Assembly: GCA_016870815.1 (NCBI GenBank)
Contig: VGAI01000003.1
Location: 1-51,914, forward strand
Source: Actinomycetota bacterium
Lineage (GTDB): Bacteria; Actinomycetota; Actinomycetes; Nanopelagicales; Nanopelagicaceae
Direction: 5' to 3'
DNA length: 51,914 bases
Part shown: positions 45,394 to 51,914 of the stretch, piece by piece
How positions within the stretch are numbered: the first letter of the stretch is position 1
Layout: each line of letters starts with the position of its first letter
Translations under genes and position numbers: made by a program
The notes under the pieces: model-generated
Told to the model about the DNA's origin: nothing
Databases searched by the model: none
What the model saw: only the letters and a program-made list of their open reading frames with translations

Positions 45394-46548
45394 TTACAAC
45401 TTCATCTTCTTGAGCTGGGCTTCCGCAAATGTTCGCGGCTTGCCAGTCAAGTAGGTGAAACCTTCTGCAGTTCCCTCTTTGACAATGCAGTCTTCACTGA
45501 GCAAGTACTCGGCCCATTTCTTGACTGCAGCGCCCTTTTCCTTATTCGCTGGTTCAAGATCGAGCATCATGAAGGAGTAGATACCCAATGTGTAGGCACC
45601 TTTCTCAGTGGTGTCATACTTATACGTGACACCACCCGTTGATTCATTGATGGTTGCTTCGTTGAGGAATGCCGAGGTAGCAGGAGTGCTTGGAGCTACG
45701 TAGGTACCGGAAGCATTCTTGACGGCCGCAACCTTCAAGCCATTTCGCTTCGCGAAACTCTCTTCTGCGTATGTGATGGCGTACTTGGTGTTCGCAGTGT
45801 TGAGCGATACTGCTGAAGATCCGCTAGCACCAACAAATCGAGACTTGATACCGGCAGCATTGATATCACCAGGGAAAGAAGTGGTAAAAGTGCTGTTGGC
45901 AGTTTTGGTCCAAATTGTAGGTGCTGTTGCATTCATATACCTAGTGAAGTTTGAAGTCGTTCCTGAACCATCTGATCGGTAAAAAACCCGGATATTCTGA
46001 TTTGGGAGTGTATAGCGGATGTTCTTCTGAACATTTCGGAGGACAACATTGTTACCATTTTTGTCTTTCAGAACATTCCCAACGGAGTCCTTCTTGTAGA
46101 TAACCTCTGTGATGGTTCGATTGTTTTCCGCAACGATCTTCGGGTCATTCCACTTTGTGATTTGGCCAGAGAAAATTCCAGCGATGGTTTCAGGGCTCAA
46201 ATAAAGCTGAGTTCTCGCAGGCAGGCTGTGCATGATCGCGATTGGTGCCGCAACGATCGGCAAATTGACCACAGTTGCACGACGTGTTGAGCCAAGATGT
46301 GGGTCATCAGAGAACCAGAAATCACCAATTGAACGATCTGAGTTAGTACGGCCAGTTGAAGAACCTGTACCTGTATATGTCACGCTGTGATTGGTCTTCT
46401 TGTTGTAACCACTCTTGCAAGCCTCAATGATTCCCTGCACGAATGTTGCGCCAGATCCGCTGAGATCGGCGGCATGGGCTGGCGTCGCAGAGATTGCTAG
46501 CAGGAGGGCTGCTGGCACCACCAGTAGTCGACTACGAGAGAACTTCAT
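45394..46548 (-). CDS. pstS: Phosphate-binding protein PstS, non-lipoprotein form
   Basis: Extracytoplasmic phosphate receptor of the Pst ABC importer. The 384-aa product starts at the ATG at 46548 (AAAGGA ribosome site). The signal peptide ends in PAHA followed by ADLSGSGATF, a type I cleavage site; no lipobox Cys is present. GSGATF and the phosphate-loop segment RSDGSGTTSNFTRYM are PstS marks. It is the last gene of pstC-A-B-S, after a 107-bp gap with a PHO-like half site. A long mid-region is rich in Asn/Thr. Confidence 0.93.
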   Translation of the reverse strand: MKFSRSRLLVVPAALLLAISATPAHAADLSGSGATFVQGIIEACKSGYNKKTNHSVTYTGTGSSTGRTNSDRSIGDFWFSDDPHLGSTRRATVVNLPIVAAPIAIMHSLPARTQLYLSPETIAGIFSGQITKWNDPKIVAENNRTITEVIYKKDSVGNVLKDKNGNNVVLRNVQKNIRYTLPNQNIRVFYRSDGSGTTSNFTRYMNATAPTIWTKTANSTFTTSFPGDINAAGIKSRFVGASGSSAVSLNTANTKYAITYAEESFAKRNGLKVAAVKNASGTYVAPSTPATSAFLNEATINESTGGVTYKYDTTEKGAYTLGIYSFMMLDLEPANKEKGAAVKKWAEYLLSEDCIVKEGTAEGFTYLTGKPRTFAEAQLKKMKL

Positions 46549-46620
46549 CCAAATTCCTTTCAATAAATAGAACGAGGTAAGGCGATGCTACGCAGAACAG
46601 TAAACTCAGAGAGATTTATT

Positions 46621-46649
46621 GGTGACGAACAACTAACAAGAAGATGAAC
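46621..46649 (-). promoter_or_regulatory. Degenerate PHO-box-like site upstream of pstS
   Basis: On the minus strand GTTCATCTTCT (46649-46639) differs in one base from the first unit of the PHO box before pstC. It is followed by weaker GTT-type units (GTTAGTT, GTTCGTC). TACTGT, a TANNNT hexamer, follows about 20 nt later. It may give pstS a separate phosphate-responsive promoter. Confidence 0.4.
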
Positions 46650-46655
46650 TTCTTC

Positions 46656-47576
46656 TTAACCGAATCTTCCTGTTACGTAGTTCTCGGTTCGCTTATCCTT
46701 GGGGTTGGAGAAGATCTCACTGGTCTTGCCATACTCGACCATCTCACCTGGGCCACCATCAGATAAGAAGAATGCGGTGTAGTCAGAGACTCGAGCCGCC
46801 TGTTGCATATTGTGAGTGACGATAATGATGGTCATGCTCTCAGCTAACTCAGAGATCGTCTCTTCGATTCGAAGCGTTGAACCTGGATCGAGGGCAGAAC
46901 AGGGCTCATCCATCAACAAGACATGGGGGCTTACCGCCAGCGATCTTGCGATGCAGAGTCGCTGTTGCTGACCACCGGAGAGTGCACCACCGTGCTCATC
47001 TAGGCGGTCCTTTACTTCATTCCATAGGCCCGCACGAATCAAACACTCTTCGACTAAATCGTCCTTGTTAGTGGATTTAAGTTGAGCAAGGCGAAGTCCA
47101 GCAAGAACATTCTCACCAATCGTCATAGATGGGAATGGATTCGGCTTTTGAAAGACCATGCCTACCTTGAGACGAATCTTTGTGACATCAGTCCCTGGGG
47201 CGTAGATATCTTTCCCATCCAAGAGAACCTCACCCGCCATCGCGGCGGTTGGAATGAATTCGTGCATTCGGTTAAGGGTTCGAATGAAGGTGGATTTTCC
47301 GCAACCCGAAGGTCCAATCAATGCAGTTACCGTTCCGGAAGCAAAGTCAACGGAAATGTCAGAGAGGACATGATTCTTACCAAACCACGCATGAACACCA
47401 CGAGCTTCAAGGCCTGTGCCTAGTCGCTTCGCGCCAGCGGGGCGACTTACCTTTGTCTGCGCCACTGACGCGAGCGACGCCGGGGCCGTATGCGATTGAG
47501 AACGCTCTTCCGTCATTTTCTTCTCCAATTCCTTTTGCTTTGCGCTAAGGCTTTCTGGGGTGGTCGACATCGTCAT
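46656..47576 (-). CDS. pstB: Phosphate ABC transporter ATP-binding protein
   Basis: ATPase of the Pst importer. The 306-aa product has Walker [18 protein letters not shown], the PstB-specific [11 protein letters not shown]-like segment [18 protein letters not shown], signature [16 protein letters not shown] and Walker [14 protein letters not shown]. About 55 residues precede the usual PstB start; this Lys/Glu/Ser-rich extension is unusual, and the real start could lie internally. It overlaps pstA by 4 bp. Confidence 0.95.
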   Translation of the reverse strand: MTMSTTPESLSAKQKELEKKMTEERSQSHTAPASLASVAQTKVSRPAGAKRLGTGLEARGVHAWFGKNHVLSDISVDFASGTVTALIGPSGCGKSTFIRTLNRMHEFIPTAAMAGEVLLDGKDIYAPGTDVTKIRLKVGMVFQKPNPFPSMTIGENVLAGLRLAQLKSTNKDDLVEECLIRAGLWNEVKDRLDEHGGALSGGQQQRLCIARSLAVSPHVLLMDEPCSALDPGSTLRIEETISELAESMTIIIVTHNMQQAARVSDYTAFFLSDGGPGEMVEYGKTSEIFSNPKDKRTENYVTGRFG

Positions 47577-48652
47577 CGAACCTTTCTCGTGCTGAAAAAT
47601 CTTGCGGTTGCAAAGAGAATCAAGACCAGGGTCAACAGGACCAAGAGTCCAGCCCAGCCTCGAGCTACCGCCTCTTCACTTCCGAAGAAGAATGACTTCC
47701 AGATGTAGAAGGGGAGGGAACCCATTGCGCCCTCTACCGGATTGATGTTTATCTGGTCACCACCACCGGTGAGTAGCAGGATTGGGGCTGTCTCACCGGC
47801 AACTCGAGCAATTCCAAGGATCACCGCAGTCACAAGCCCACTGCGAGCGGCGGGGACGACCACCATGGCAACAGTGCGCCATTGCGTGCCACCGAGCGCT
47901 AGACCTGCTTCACGAAGGTCCTCGGGGATCAGTCGCAAGACTTCTTCGGCAGTACGTGCAATGGTCGGAATCATAAGAATCGAAAGAGCAAGTGATCCCA
48001 TAAGGCCAGAGAAAGTCTTGGTGATGGGATAGACGAAAGCAGAGAGAATGAAGAGGCCGGCGACAATCGATGGAACGCCACTCATTGCTTGAACCAAGAA
48101 GCGAATCGGTCGCGTAAATCTTCCACGGATTTCCGTTATATAGATCGCTGTAAGTAGACCAAGTGGAAGCGCGATTGCCAGCGAAATCATCACCATGACA
48201 AAAGTGCCGACGATCGCATGTGAAAGCCCACCCTCGGTGATGGGATCGGTTGGCGTGGCTGCGGACATGTCATTGAAGAGGAGCCCTCGATGAAGACCCG
48301 GTAGTCCTTTCGAAACCGTTGTGTAGAGAATTGATGCGATTGGAAGCAGGGCGACAAACATTCCTATCGCCATCACCACTCCAGCAGCGCTATCTTGTCC
48401 AGCAACTATGCCACGAGATCGATTGCCCCGAATGAAAGAGAAGAGCGCCGCAAAAATAAAGAAGAGTAGCGTGAGAGGCAATATCCCCTTCATGGGTGTC
48501 AGAGCAACAGTCATGTAGCTAGCTGCCGCCGCTGCAAGAATAAAAATGAGAGAACTAGCGCGCTCTGTTCCCGAAGTCTTCCAAGGAGTCTGGGGTTGAG
48601 GAGTGATCTTCTTTTCTTTCGAAGGCAAAGGATTGTCAGTTTCTATGCTCAT
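47573..48652 (-). CDS. pstA: Phosphate ABC transporter permease PstA
   Basis: Membrane subunit of the Pst importer, 359 aa with about six to eight membrane segments. The ABC permease EAA-type loop [24 protein letters not shown] lies near residue 255. Extra N-terminal segments (about 30-80) precede the core. It overlaps pstC by 4 bp. Confidence 0.94.
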   Translation of the reverse strand: MSIETDNPLPSKEKKITPQPQTPWKTSGTERASSLIFILAAAAASYMTVALTPMKGILPLTLLFFIFAALFSFIRGNRSRGIVAGQDSAAGVVMAIGMFVALLPIASILYTTVSKGLPGLHRGLLFNDMSAATPTDPITEGGLSHAIVGTFVMVMISLAIALPLGLLTAIYITEIRGRFTRPIRFLVQAMSGVPSIVAGLFILSAFVYPITKTFSGLMGSLALSILMIPTIARTAEEVLRLIPEDLREAGLALGGTQWRTVAMVVVPAARSGLVTAVILGIARVAGETAPILLLTGGGDQININPVEGAMGSLPFYIWKSFFFGSEEAVARGWAGLLVLLTLVLILFATARFFSTRKVR

Positions 48653-49656
48653 CGGCCCTTCTTTCCTGACTTCTTGACGATGAAGTCCGCAATGAAATTC
48701 ACGAGAAGTGTGAGCAAGAAGAGCGCGAGACCGGCCGCCATCAGGGCTTGTACTTCAAGGGGTCTTGCTTCCCCAAACTTCAACAAGATGAGAGAGGCGA
48801 TATTTCCACCAGCGCCGAAGAGAATCTGCCAGTTGATGTCGTAGACAATGTTCAGCACGGTATAAACCGCAACCGTTTCACCCATTGCTCGACCGAGGCC
48901 AAGCATCGCGCCGCCAACAACGCCCCCGCGACCATACGGTAAAGCTACGGCCTTAATCATCGCCCACTTAGTGGCACCAAGTGCGTAGGCGGCTTGTACT
49001 CGGTCCAACGGAGTTTGATCAAAGACCTCCCTTGCTACCGAAGTCGTGATGGGGATGATCATGACTGCGAGAACTAAGCCTGCGAGAAATGGTGATCGAG
49101 TGAAAACGCGCTCATCTACCGCAAAGAGCGGTATCCAACCCAGATACTTATTAATCAACATCGCCCAGTATTCAGCACGTGGCATCAGAACAAAGAAGCC
49201 CCAGAATCCGAAGAGAATTGATGGGAACGCGGCCATCAAGTCAACCGAACCAATAAGAATCGCCTTCAGTTTTCCACGCACATAGAACGAGAGGAAGAGA
49301 GCAGAGGCAACAGATACTGGAATCGCGACAAAGACCGCAACAAGAGCACAGAGCATCGTGCCCACTAACATCGCTGCCAAGCCGAATTCGTAACTTACGA
49401 CATCTCCATATTCGTCAGTGATAACTTCCCACTTTGACGAAGTGAAGAAATCGAGTCCTTCAGTAACAAGGATTTCAAAACCTTGATAGGCAAGAAAAAC
49501 AGCGATCAATCCAAGAATTACGAGTGAGGAGAGCCCACCTGCCGTGACTACCGCTCGAAAGACTTTGTCCGAGAGTCGTGGTTCTGTCGTGATTACTCGA
49601 GGCTTCGGCAGATTCGGTGCATCTGCTAGCGCTTGAGGGGCGGGCATGAGGCGCAT
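48649..49656 (-). CDS. pstC: Phosphate ABC transporter permease PstC
   Basis: Membrane subunit of the Pst importer. From the ATG at 49656 (MRLMPAPQALADAP) the product is 335 aa with six membrane segments and the EAA loop AAYALGATKWAMIKAVALPYG. The frame stays open to 49749, but that part carries the PHO box, so the start must lie downstream of it; the ATG at 49647 is an alternative. First gene of pstC-A-B-S. phoU and the PhoR/PhoP pair are not in the window. Confidence 0.92.
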   Translation of the reverse strand: MRLMPAPQALADAPNLPKPRVITTEPRLSDKVFRAVVTAGGLSSLVILGLIAVFLAYQGFEILVTEGLDFFTSSKWEVITDEYGDVVSYEFGLAAMLVGTMLCALVAVFVAIPVSVASALFLSFYVRGKLKAILIGSVDLMAAFPSILFGFWGFFVLMPRAEYWAMLINKYLGWIPLFAVDERVFTRSPFLAGLVLAVMIIPITTSVAREVFDQTPLDRVQAAYALGATKWAMIKAVALPYGRGGVVGGAMLGLGRAMGETVAVYTVLNIVYDINWQILFGAGGNIASLILLKFGEARPLEVQALMAAGLALFLLTLLVNFIADFIVKKSGKKGR

Positions 49657-49687
49657 CTTTGGGCAGGAGTCACAATCGGGCGTAGCA

Positions 49688-49709
49688 AAAGGGTGAACGG
49701 AAGATGAAC
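49688..49709 (-). promoter_or_regulatory. PHO box upstream of pstC
   Basis: On the minus strand two direct 11-bp units, GTTCATCTTCC (49709-49699) and GTTCACCCTTT (49698-49688), match the first eight positions of the Streptomyces PhoP-binding unit G(G/T)TCAYYY. They lie 31 bp before the pstC start. This indicates control by a PhoR-PhoP system under phosphate limitation. Confidence 0.75.
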
Positions 49710-49762
49710 AAATCATGAAGTCGGGCGTCTCTCCTGACCTCTCTAGCATTTAAGGTGACCAC

Positions 49763-50308
49763 GTGGACGCCCCCATCATCTGGATCGATTGCGAGATGAC
49801 CGGTCTCTCGGTCGAGAACGATGCCTTGGTCGAGATAGGTGTATTGGTGACCGATGGCGAACTCAATCTCCTCGGAGATGGCGTTGATGTAGTGATAAAG
49901 GCGAGCGATGCTCACCTTGCCCAGATGAGTGACTTTGTTCGAACCATGCACAAGGAGTCAGGGCTTCTCGCAGAGATTCCTCACGGAAAATCCCTTTCTG
50001 AGGCAGAGGAGGAAGTCCTCACCTATTTATCTGCACATTGCCAAAACGCCCAGTCGCCCCTCGCCGGCAACACCATCGGCATGGATCGAACCTTCATCGC
50101 GCGGGATATGCCACGCCTCAATTCCTTCGTTCATTACCGCACCATTGATGTCTCATCCATCAAGGAGCTCGCTAAGCGCTGGTACCCGAAGGCATACGAG
50201 AGCGCTCCTGCGAAGACGGGAAACCATCGAGCCCTTGCGGATATTCGAGACTCGATAGCGGAATTGGCACATTATCGAGCGACGATCTTTCAAGAAATCG
50301 GCCGATAA
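49763..50308 (+). CDS. orn: Oligoribonuclease
   Basis: DEDDh 3'-5' exoribonuclease that degrades di- to pentanucleotides at the end of RNA turnover, and pGpG. The 181-aa product has WIDCEMTGL (D9, E11), GNTIGMDRTFI, TIDVSSIKEL and HRALADIRDSI (His, Asp). The GTG at 49763 has AAGGTG 5 nt upstream. It is divergent from pstC. Confidence 0.96.
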   Translation: MDAPIIWIDCEMTGLSVENDALVEIGVLVTDGELNLLGDGVDVVIKASDAHLAQMSDFVRTMHKESGLLAEIPHGKSLSEAEEEVLTYLSAHCQNAQSPLAGNTIGMDRTFIARDMPRLNSFVHYRTIDVSSIKELAKRWYPKAYESAPAKTGNHRALADIRDSIAELAHYRATIFQEIGR

Positions 50309-50404
50309 AAGCAAGAATTTTTCGGGCGGTATGATTTGCCAGTTCTTCAACCTGCGTCAGTGAAGATAATCTCGGTGACACGGAAGAGGGACAAAACTCC
50401 AATG

Positions 50405-50480
50405 GTGGGCGTAGCTCAGCTGGTAGAGCACCCGGTTGTGGTCCGGGTTGTCGCGGGTTCGACCCCCGTCGCTCACCCCA
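50405..50480 (+). tRNA. tRNA-His (anticodon GUG)
   Basis: Acceptor GTGGGCG/CGCTCAC, anticodon stem CCCGG/CCGGG with loop TTGTGGT, discriminator C, encoded CCA (50478-50480). A G at 50404 can serve as the G-1 identity base opposite the discriminator C. Confidence 0.97.
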
Positions 50481-50510
50481 AATCCAGTCTCGATAATCTC
50501 AAATAGTTTT

Positions 50511-51188
50511 TTATTGGCGTGCCGGTAACTCTTGATTCGGACAACCCGAAAGAATTCGAAGCATTGCTCTTTTTTCAGGCGGCGTGACCCATAGACCGTA
50601 CTGACTTTTCACGGCGATCTGCCGGGCAACGTAGGCACAACGATATGACTTATTCGGTGGCAACCAGGTCGCAGCATCACCATCACCTTTTTGAGAATTA
50701 AGCGATCCTTTAACAGCTTGAAGATTGAGCGGATTGTTTGCGAATTCTTTCCGCTTCACGTTCCCCCAACCAAAGGCGCCGGTCTGCCACGCGTTTGATA
50801 GTGAAACCACATGATCAATCTGCACGGCAAGGCTTGAGCTTCGACCTCGAATGAAGTTGATGGTCTCCCCAGAATAGAAGTCTTGAAGAATTCCGCTGAT
50901 GATCACACATTGATCACGTTGGTTCTCAAAAGTGACCGAAATCAGATCCCGTAACAAAATGTCGTTGCGGGTGTCACAACCATTTCGATCGACATCCGAC
51001 CATGGCGAACCAAATGCAGCGCGCTCATACCCCGTCTTTGGTGCGCGCCCCTTCACGTCAAGTTGACTGAGGGCTTCGATGGCCTTTTTCTCTGAAGCGT
51101 TGACCAATTGACCTTGCGAAAGTGGAGCTAATAAAGCCAATACGAGAAATGTCGAAACCAGAGAAGGTCGCAGAAAGACCGATTTCAT
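50511..51188 (-). CDS. Secreted HNH-type nuclease (DUF1524-like)
   Basis: The 225-aa product has a signal peptide (FLVLALLAPLSQGQLVNA) and then the actinobacterial extracellular nuclease pattern: SDVDRNGCDTRNDILLRDL, the active-site region VQIDHVVSLSNAWQTGA, and NPLNLQAVKGSLNSQKGDGDAATWLPP, with Cys pairs that may form disulfides. It is likely exported and cuts nucleic acids, which would supply phosphate and nucleosides. No PHO box or clear promoter is visible in front of it. It lies between tRNA-His and tRNA-Lys. Confidence 0.9.
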   Translation of the reverse strand: MKSVFLRPSLVSTFLVLALLAPLSQGQLVNASEKKAIEALSQLDVKGRAPKTGYERAAFGSPWSDVDRNGCDTRNDILLRDLISVTFENQRDQCVIISGILQDFYSGETINFIRGRSSSLAVQIDHVVSLSNAWQTGAFGWGNVKRKEFANNPLNLQAVKGSLNSQKGDGDAATWLPPNKSYRCAYVARQIAVKSQYGLWVTPPEKRAMLRILSGCPNQELPARQ

Positions 51189-51276
51189 AGCGTCATGGTG
51201 TCGAATTTGGTAAGCGCTCGCCAGCCGATATAGTCCGTCTTCGCGCTAGATTCCCCGCTGACGCGAAGCGAAGACC

Positions 51277-51349
51277 GGGTTGTTAGCTCAGTTGGTAGAG
51301 CAGGTGACTCTTAATCACCGGGTCGGGGGTTCGAATCCCTCACAACCCA
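51277..51349 (+). tRNA. tRNA-Lys (anticodon CUU)
   Basis: Acceptor GGGTTGT/ACAACCC, anticodon stem GGTGA/TCACC with loop CTCTTAA, T loop GTTCGAATC, discriminator A. CCA is not encoded. Confidence 0.97.
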
Positions 51350-51399
51350 CTTTGAACGTGGATTTGTTCTGAAACACCAACCATCCGAGGAAATACCTC

Positions 51400-51425
51400 G
51401 GTGATTGCTAATCACCGGGTCGAGG
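51400..51425 (+). repeat. Partial copy of the tRNA-Lys anticodon arm
   Basis: The 26 nt here match tRNA-Lys positions 51303-51328 at 22 sites, with an unbroken 14-nt run TAATCACCGGGTCG. The acceptor and T arm are absent, so it is not a functional tRNA. The segment also forms a GGTGATT/AATCACC hairpin that competes with CCGAGG/CCTCGG (51385-51401). DNA beyond it is more AT-rich. It could be an old integration scar or a locally evolved hairpin. Confidence 0.5.
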
Positions 51426-51483
51426 CTTTGGCTTTGGGCTAGAGAAATAAAGAAGTTATAGCTCCTTCAGCCATCCCTTAAAC

Positions 51484-51914
51484 TTATTTAATCCCTTTAC
51501 CTTTACGAATAGCATCTTTTCTAATCTTTATTTTATAGGCCTTCAACTTAGCACTTAACTTGCTATCAGAGAGTGCAAGAATACGAGCCGCTAATAGAGC
51601 CGCATTCTTTGCATTATCGATACCCACCGTCGCCACTGGTACTCCAGCTGGCATCTGAGCGATAGAAAGCAAGGAATCTAAACCTTTTAATTCTTTCAGC
51701 GCTATTGGCACACCGATAACCGGTAGCTGGGTATGGGATGCGACCATGCCTGGAAGATGAGCGGCGCCACCTGCTGCTGTGATGATTACTTGAAGGCCTT
51801 GAGCATCCGCAGTTTTGGCAAACTCGGCCATTTCATCTGGCATTCGATGAGCGGATAAAACCTTGACTACATATGAGATTGCGAATTCATCAAGGGTTTT
51901 GCCAGCAGCACTTA
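51484..51914 (-). CDS. purE: N5-carboxyaminoimidazole ribonucleotide mutase, 5' end cut by the window
   Basis: Purine synthesis enzyme that rearranges N5-CAIR to CAIR. About 143 C-terminal residues are visible; the N-terminus lies beyond the right edge. The frame runs through KTLDEFA and [15 protein letters not shown] (usually SAHRTP, here Thr to Met), then [51 protein letters not shown]. The tail is Lys-rich. Codons TTA, AAA, AGA and ATA are frequent, unlike in neighbouring genes, so this DNA differs in composition. Confidence 0.93.
   Translation of the reverse strand, partial: SAAGKTLDEFAISYVVKVLSAHRMPDEMAEFAKTADAQGLQVIITAAGGAAHLPGMVASHTQLPVIGVPIALKELKGLDSLLSIAQMPAGVPVATVGIDNAKNAALLAARILALSDSKLSAKLKAYKIKIRKDAIRKGKGIK

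Noticed and set aside
49657-49749. Longer PstC start
   Set aside because: The extra 31 residues are encoded by the PHO box and its flanks and have no PstC-like sequence.
51189-51276. PHO box search upstream of the secreted nuclease
   Set aside because: No pair of GTTCA-type units at 11-bp spacing is visible in this gap on the minus strand.

Overview
The window reads as a contiguous chromosomal segment of an Actinomycetota bacterium with mid-range base composition and tight gene packing. Evidence: the run tig, clpP1, clpP2, clpX, valS, folC, DUF4233, ndk, mreBCD, mrdA, rodA, rne, rplU, rpmA, obgE, proB, proA follows the order I know from Streptomyces; two ClpP paralogues are present; RpiB carries the Glu-type active site of mycobacteria; the ilvB leader, PHO box and ClgR-type motif are all of actinobacterial style. 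Moderate GC, short spacers and frequent 4-bp ATGA overlaps suggest a streamlined lineage such as the freshwater acI / Nanopelagicales group, but that placement is inference. I see no transposase, integrase, phage gene or CRISPR array.

Layout. 1-11 kb (minus strand): partial ilvB with a complete-looking translation-coupled attenuator (leader peptide, pause hairpin, antiterminator, terminator), ilvD, gatC-gatA-gatB, proB-proA, obgE, rpmA, rplU. 11-20 kb (minus): RNase E/G, then the elongasome genes rodA, mrdA, mreD, mreC, mreB. 20-32 kb (minus): ndk, DUF4233, folC, valS, clpX, an MFS exporter, clpP2, clpP1, a large secreted protein of unknown function and trigger factor. 32-34.4 kb: tRNA-Pro, tRNA-Gly, a collagen-like secreted protein and a divergent Gly/His-rich secreted protein, separated by a strongly structured intergenic region. 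34.4-45 kb: rpiB, trmB, pepN, a small membrane protein, an HNH protein, a minimal MscS channel, truncated haemoglobin, an MFS-GH13-thioesterase-EttA run and tRNA-Arg. 45-50 kb (minus): a pstC-A-B-S phosphate uptake cluster with a PHO-box-like repeat. 50-52 kb: orn, tRNA-His, a secreted nuclease, tRNA-Lys, and partial purE in visibly more AT-rich DNA.

How the parts work together. The first 32 kb is housekeeping: branched-chain amino acid and proline synthesis, Gln/Asn-tRNA amidation, ribosome assembly, RNA decay, lateral wall growth, and protein folding and quality control. The 45-51 kb part is consistent with phosphorus acquisition: high-affinity phosphate import, an exported nuclease, and oligoribonuclease to finish RNA breakdown. 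The most useful non-coding signals are the ilv attenuator, a ClgR-type box before clpP1P2, PHO boxes before pst, and a recurrent arrangement in which a TANNNT -10 hexamer sits 7-8 nt before a start codon that lacks a Shine-Dalgarno sequence, implying leaderless transcripts for gatC, ndk, valS, ettA, the globin gene and a small membrane protein. I did not find a clear new multi-gene system; the least explained items are the structured region between the two glycine-rich secreted proteins, the secreted protein embedded in the tig-clp block, and the tRNA-Lys fragment at the composition change near the right edge.
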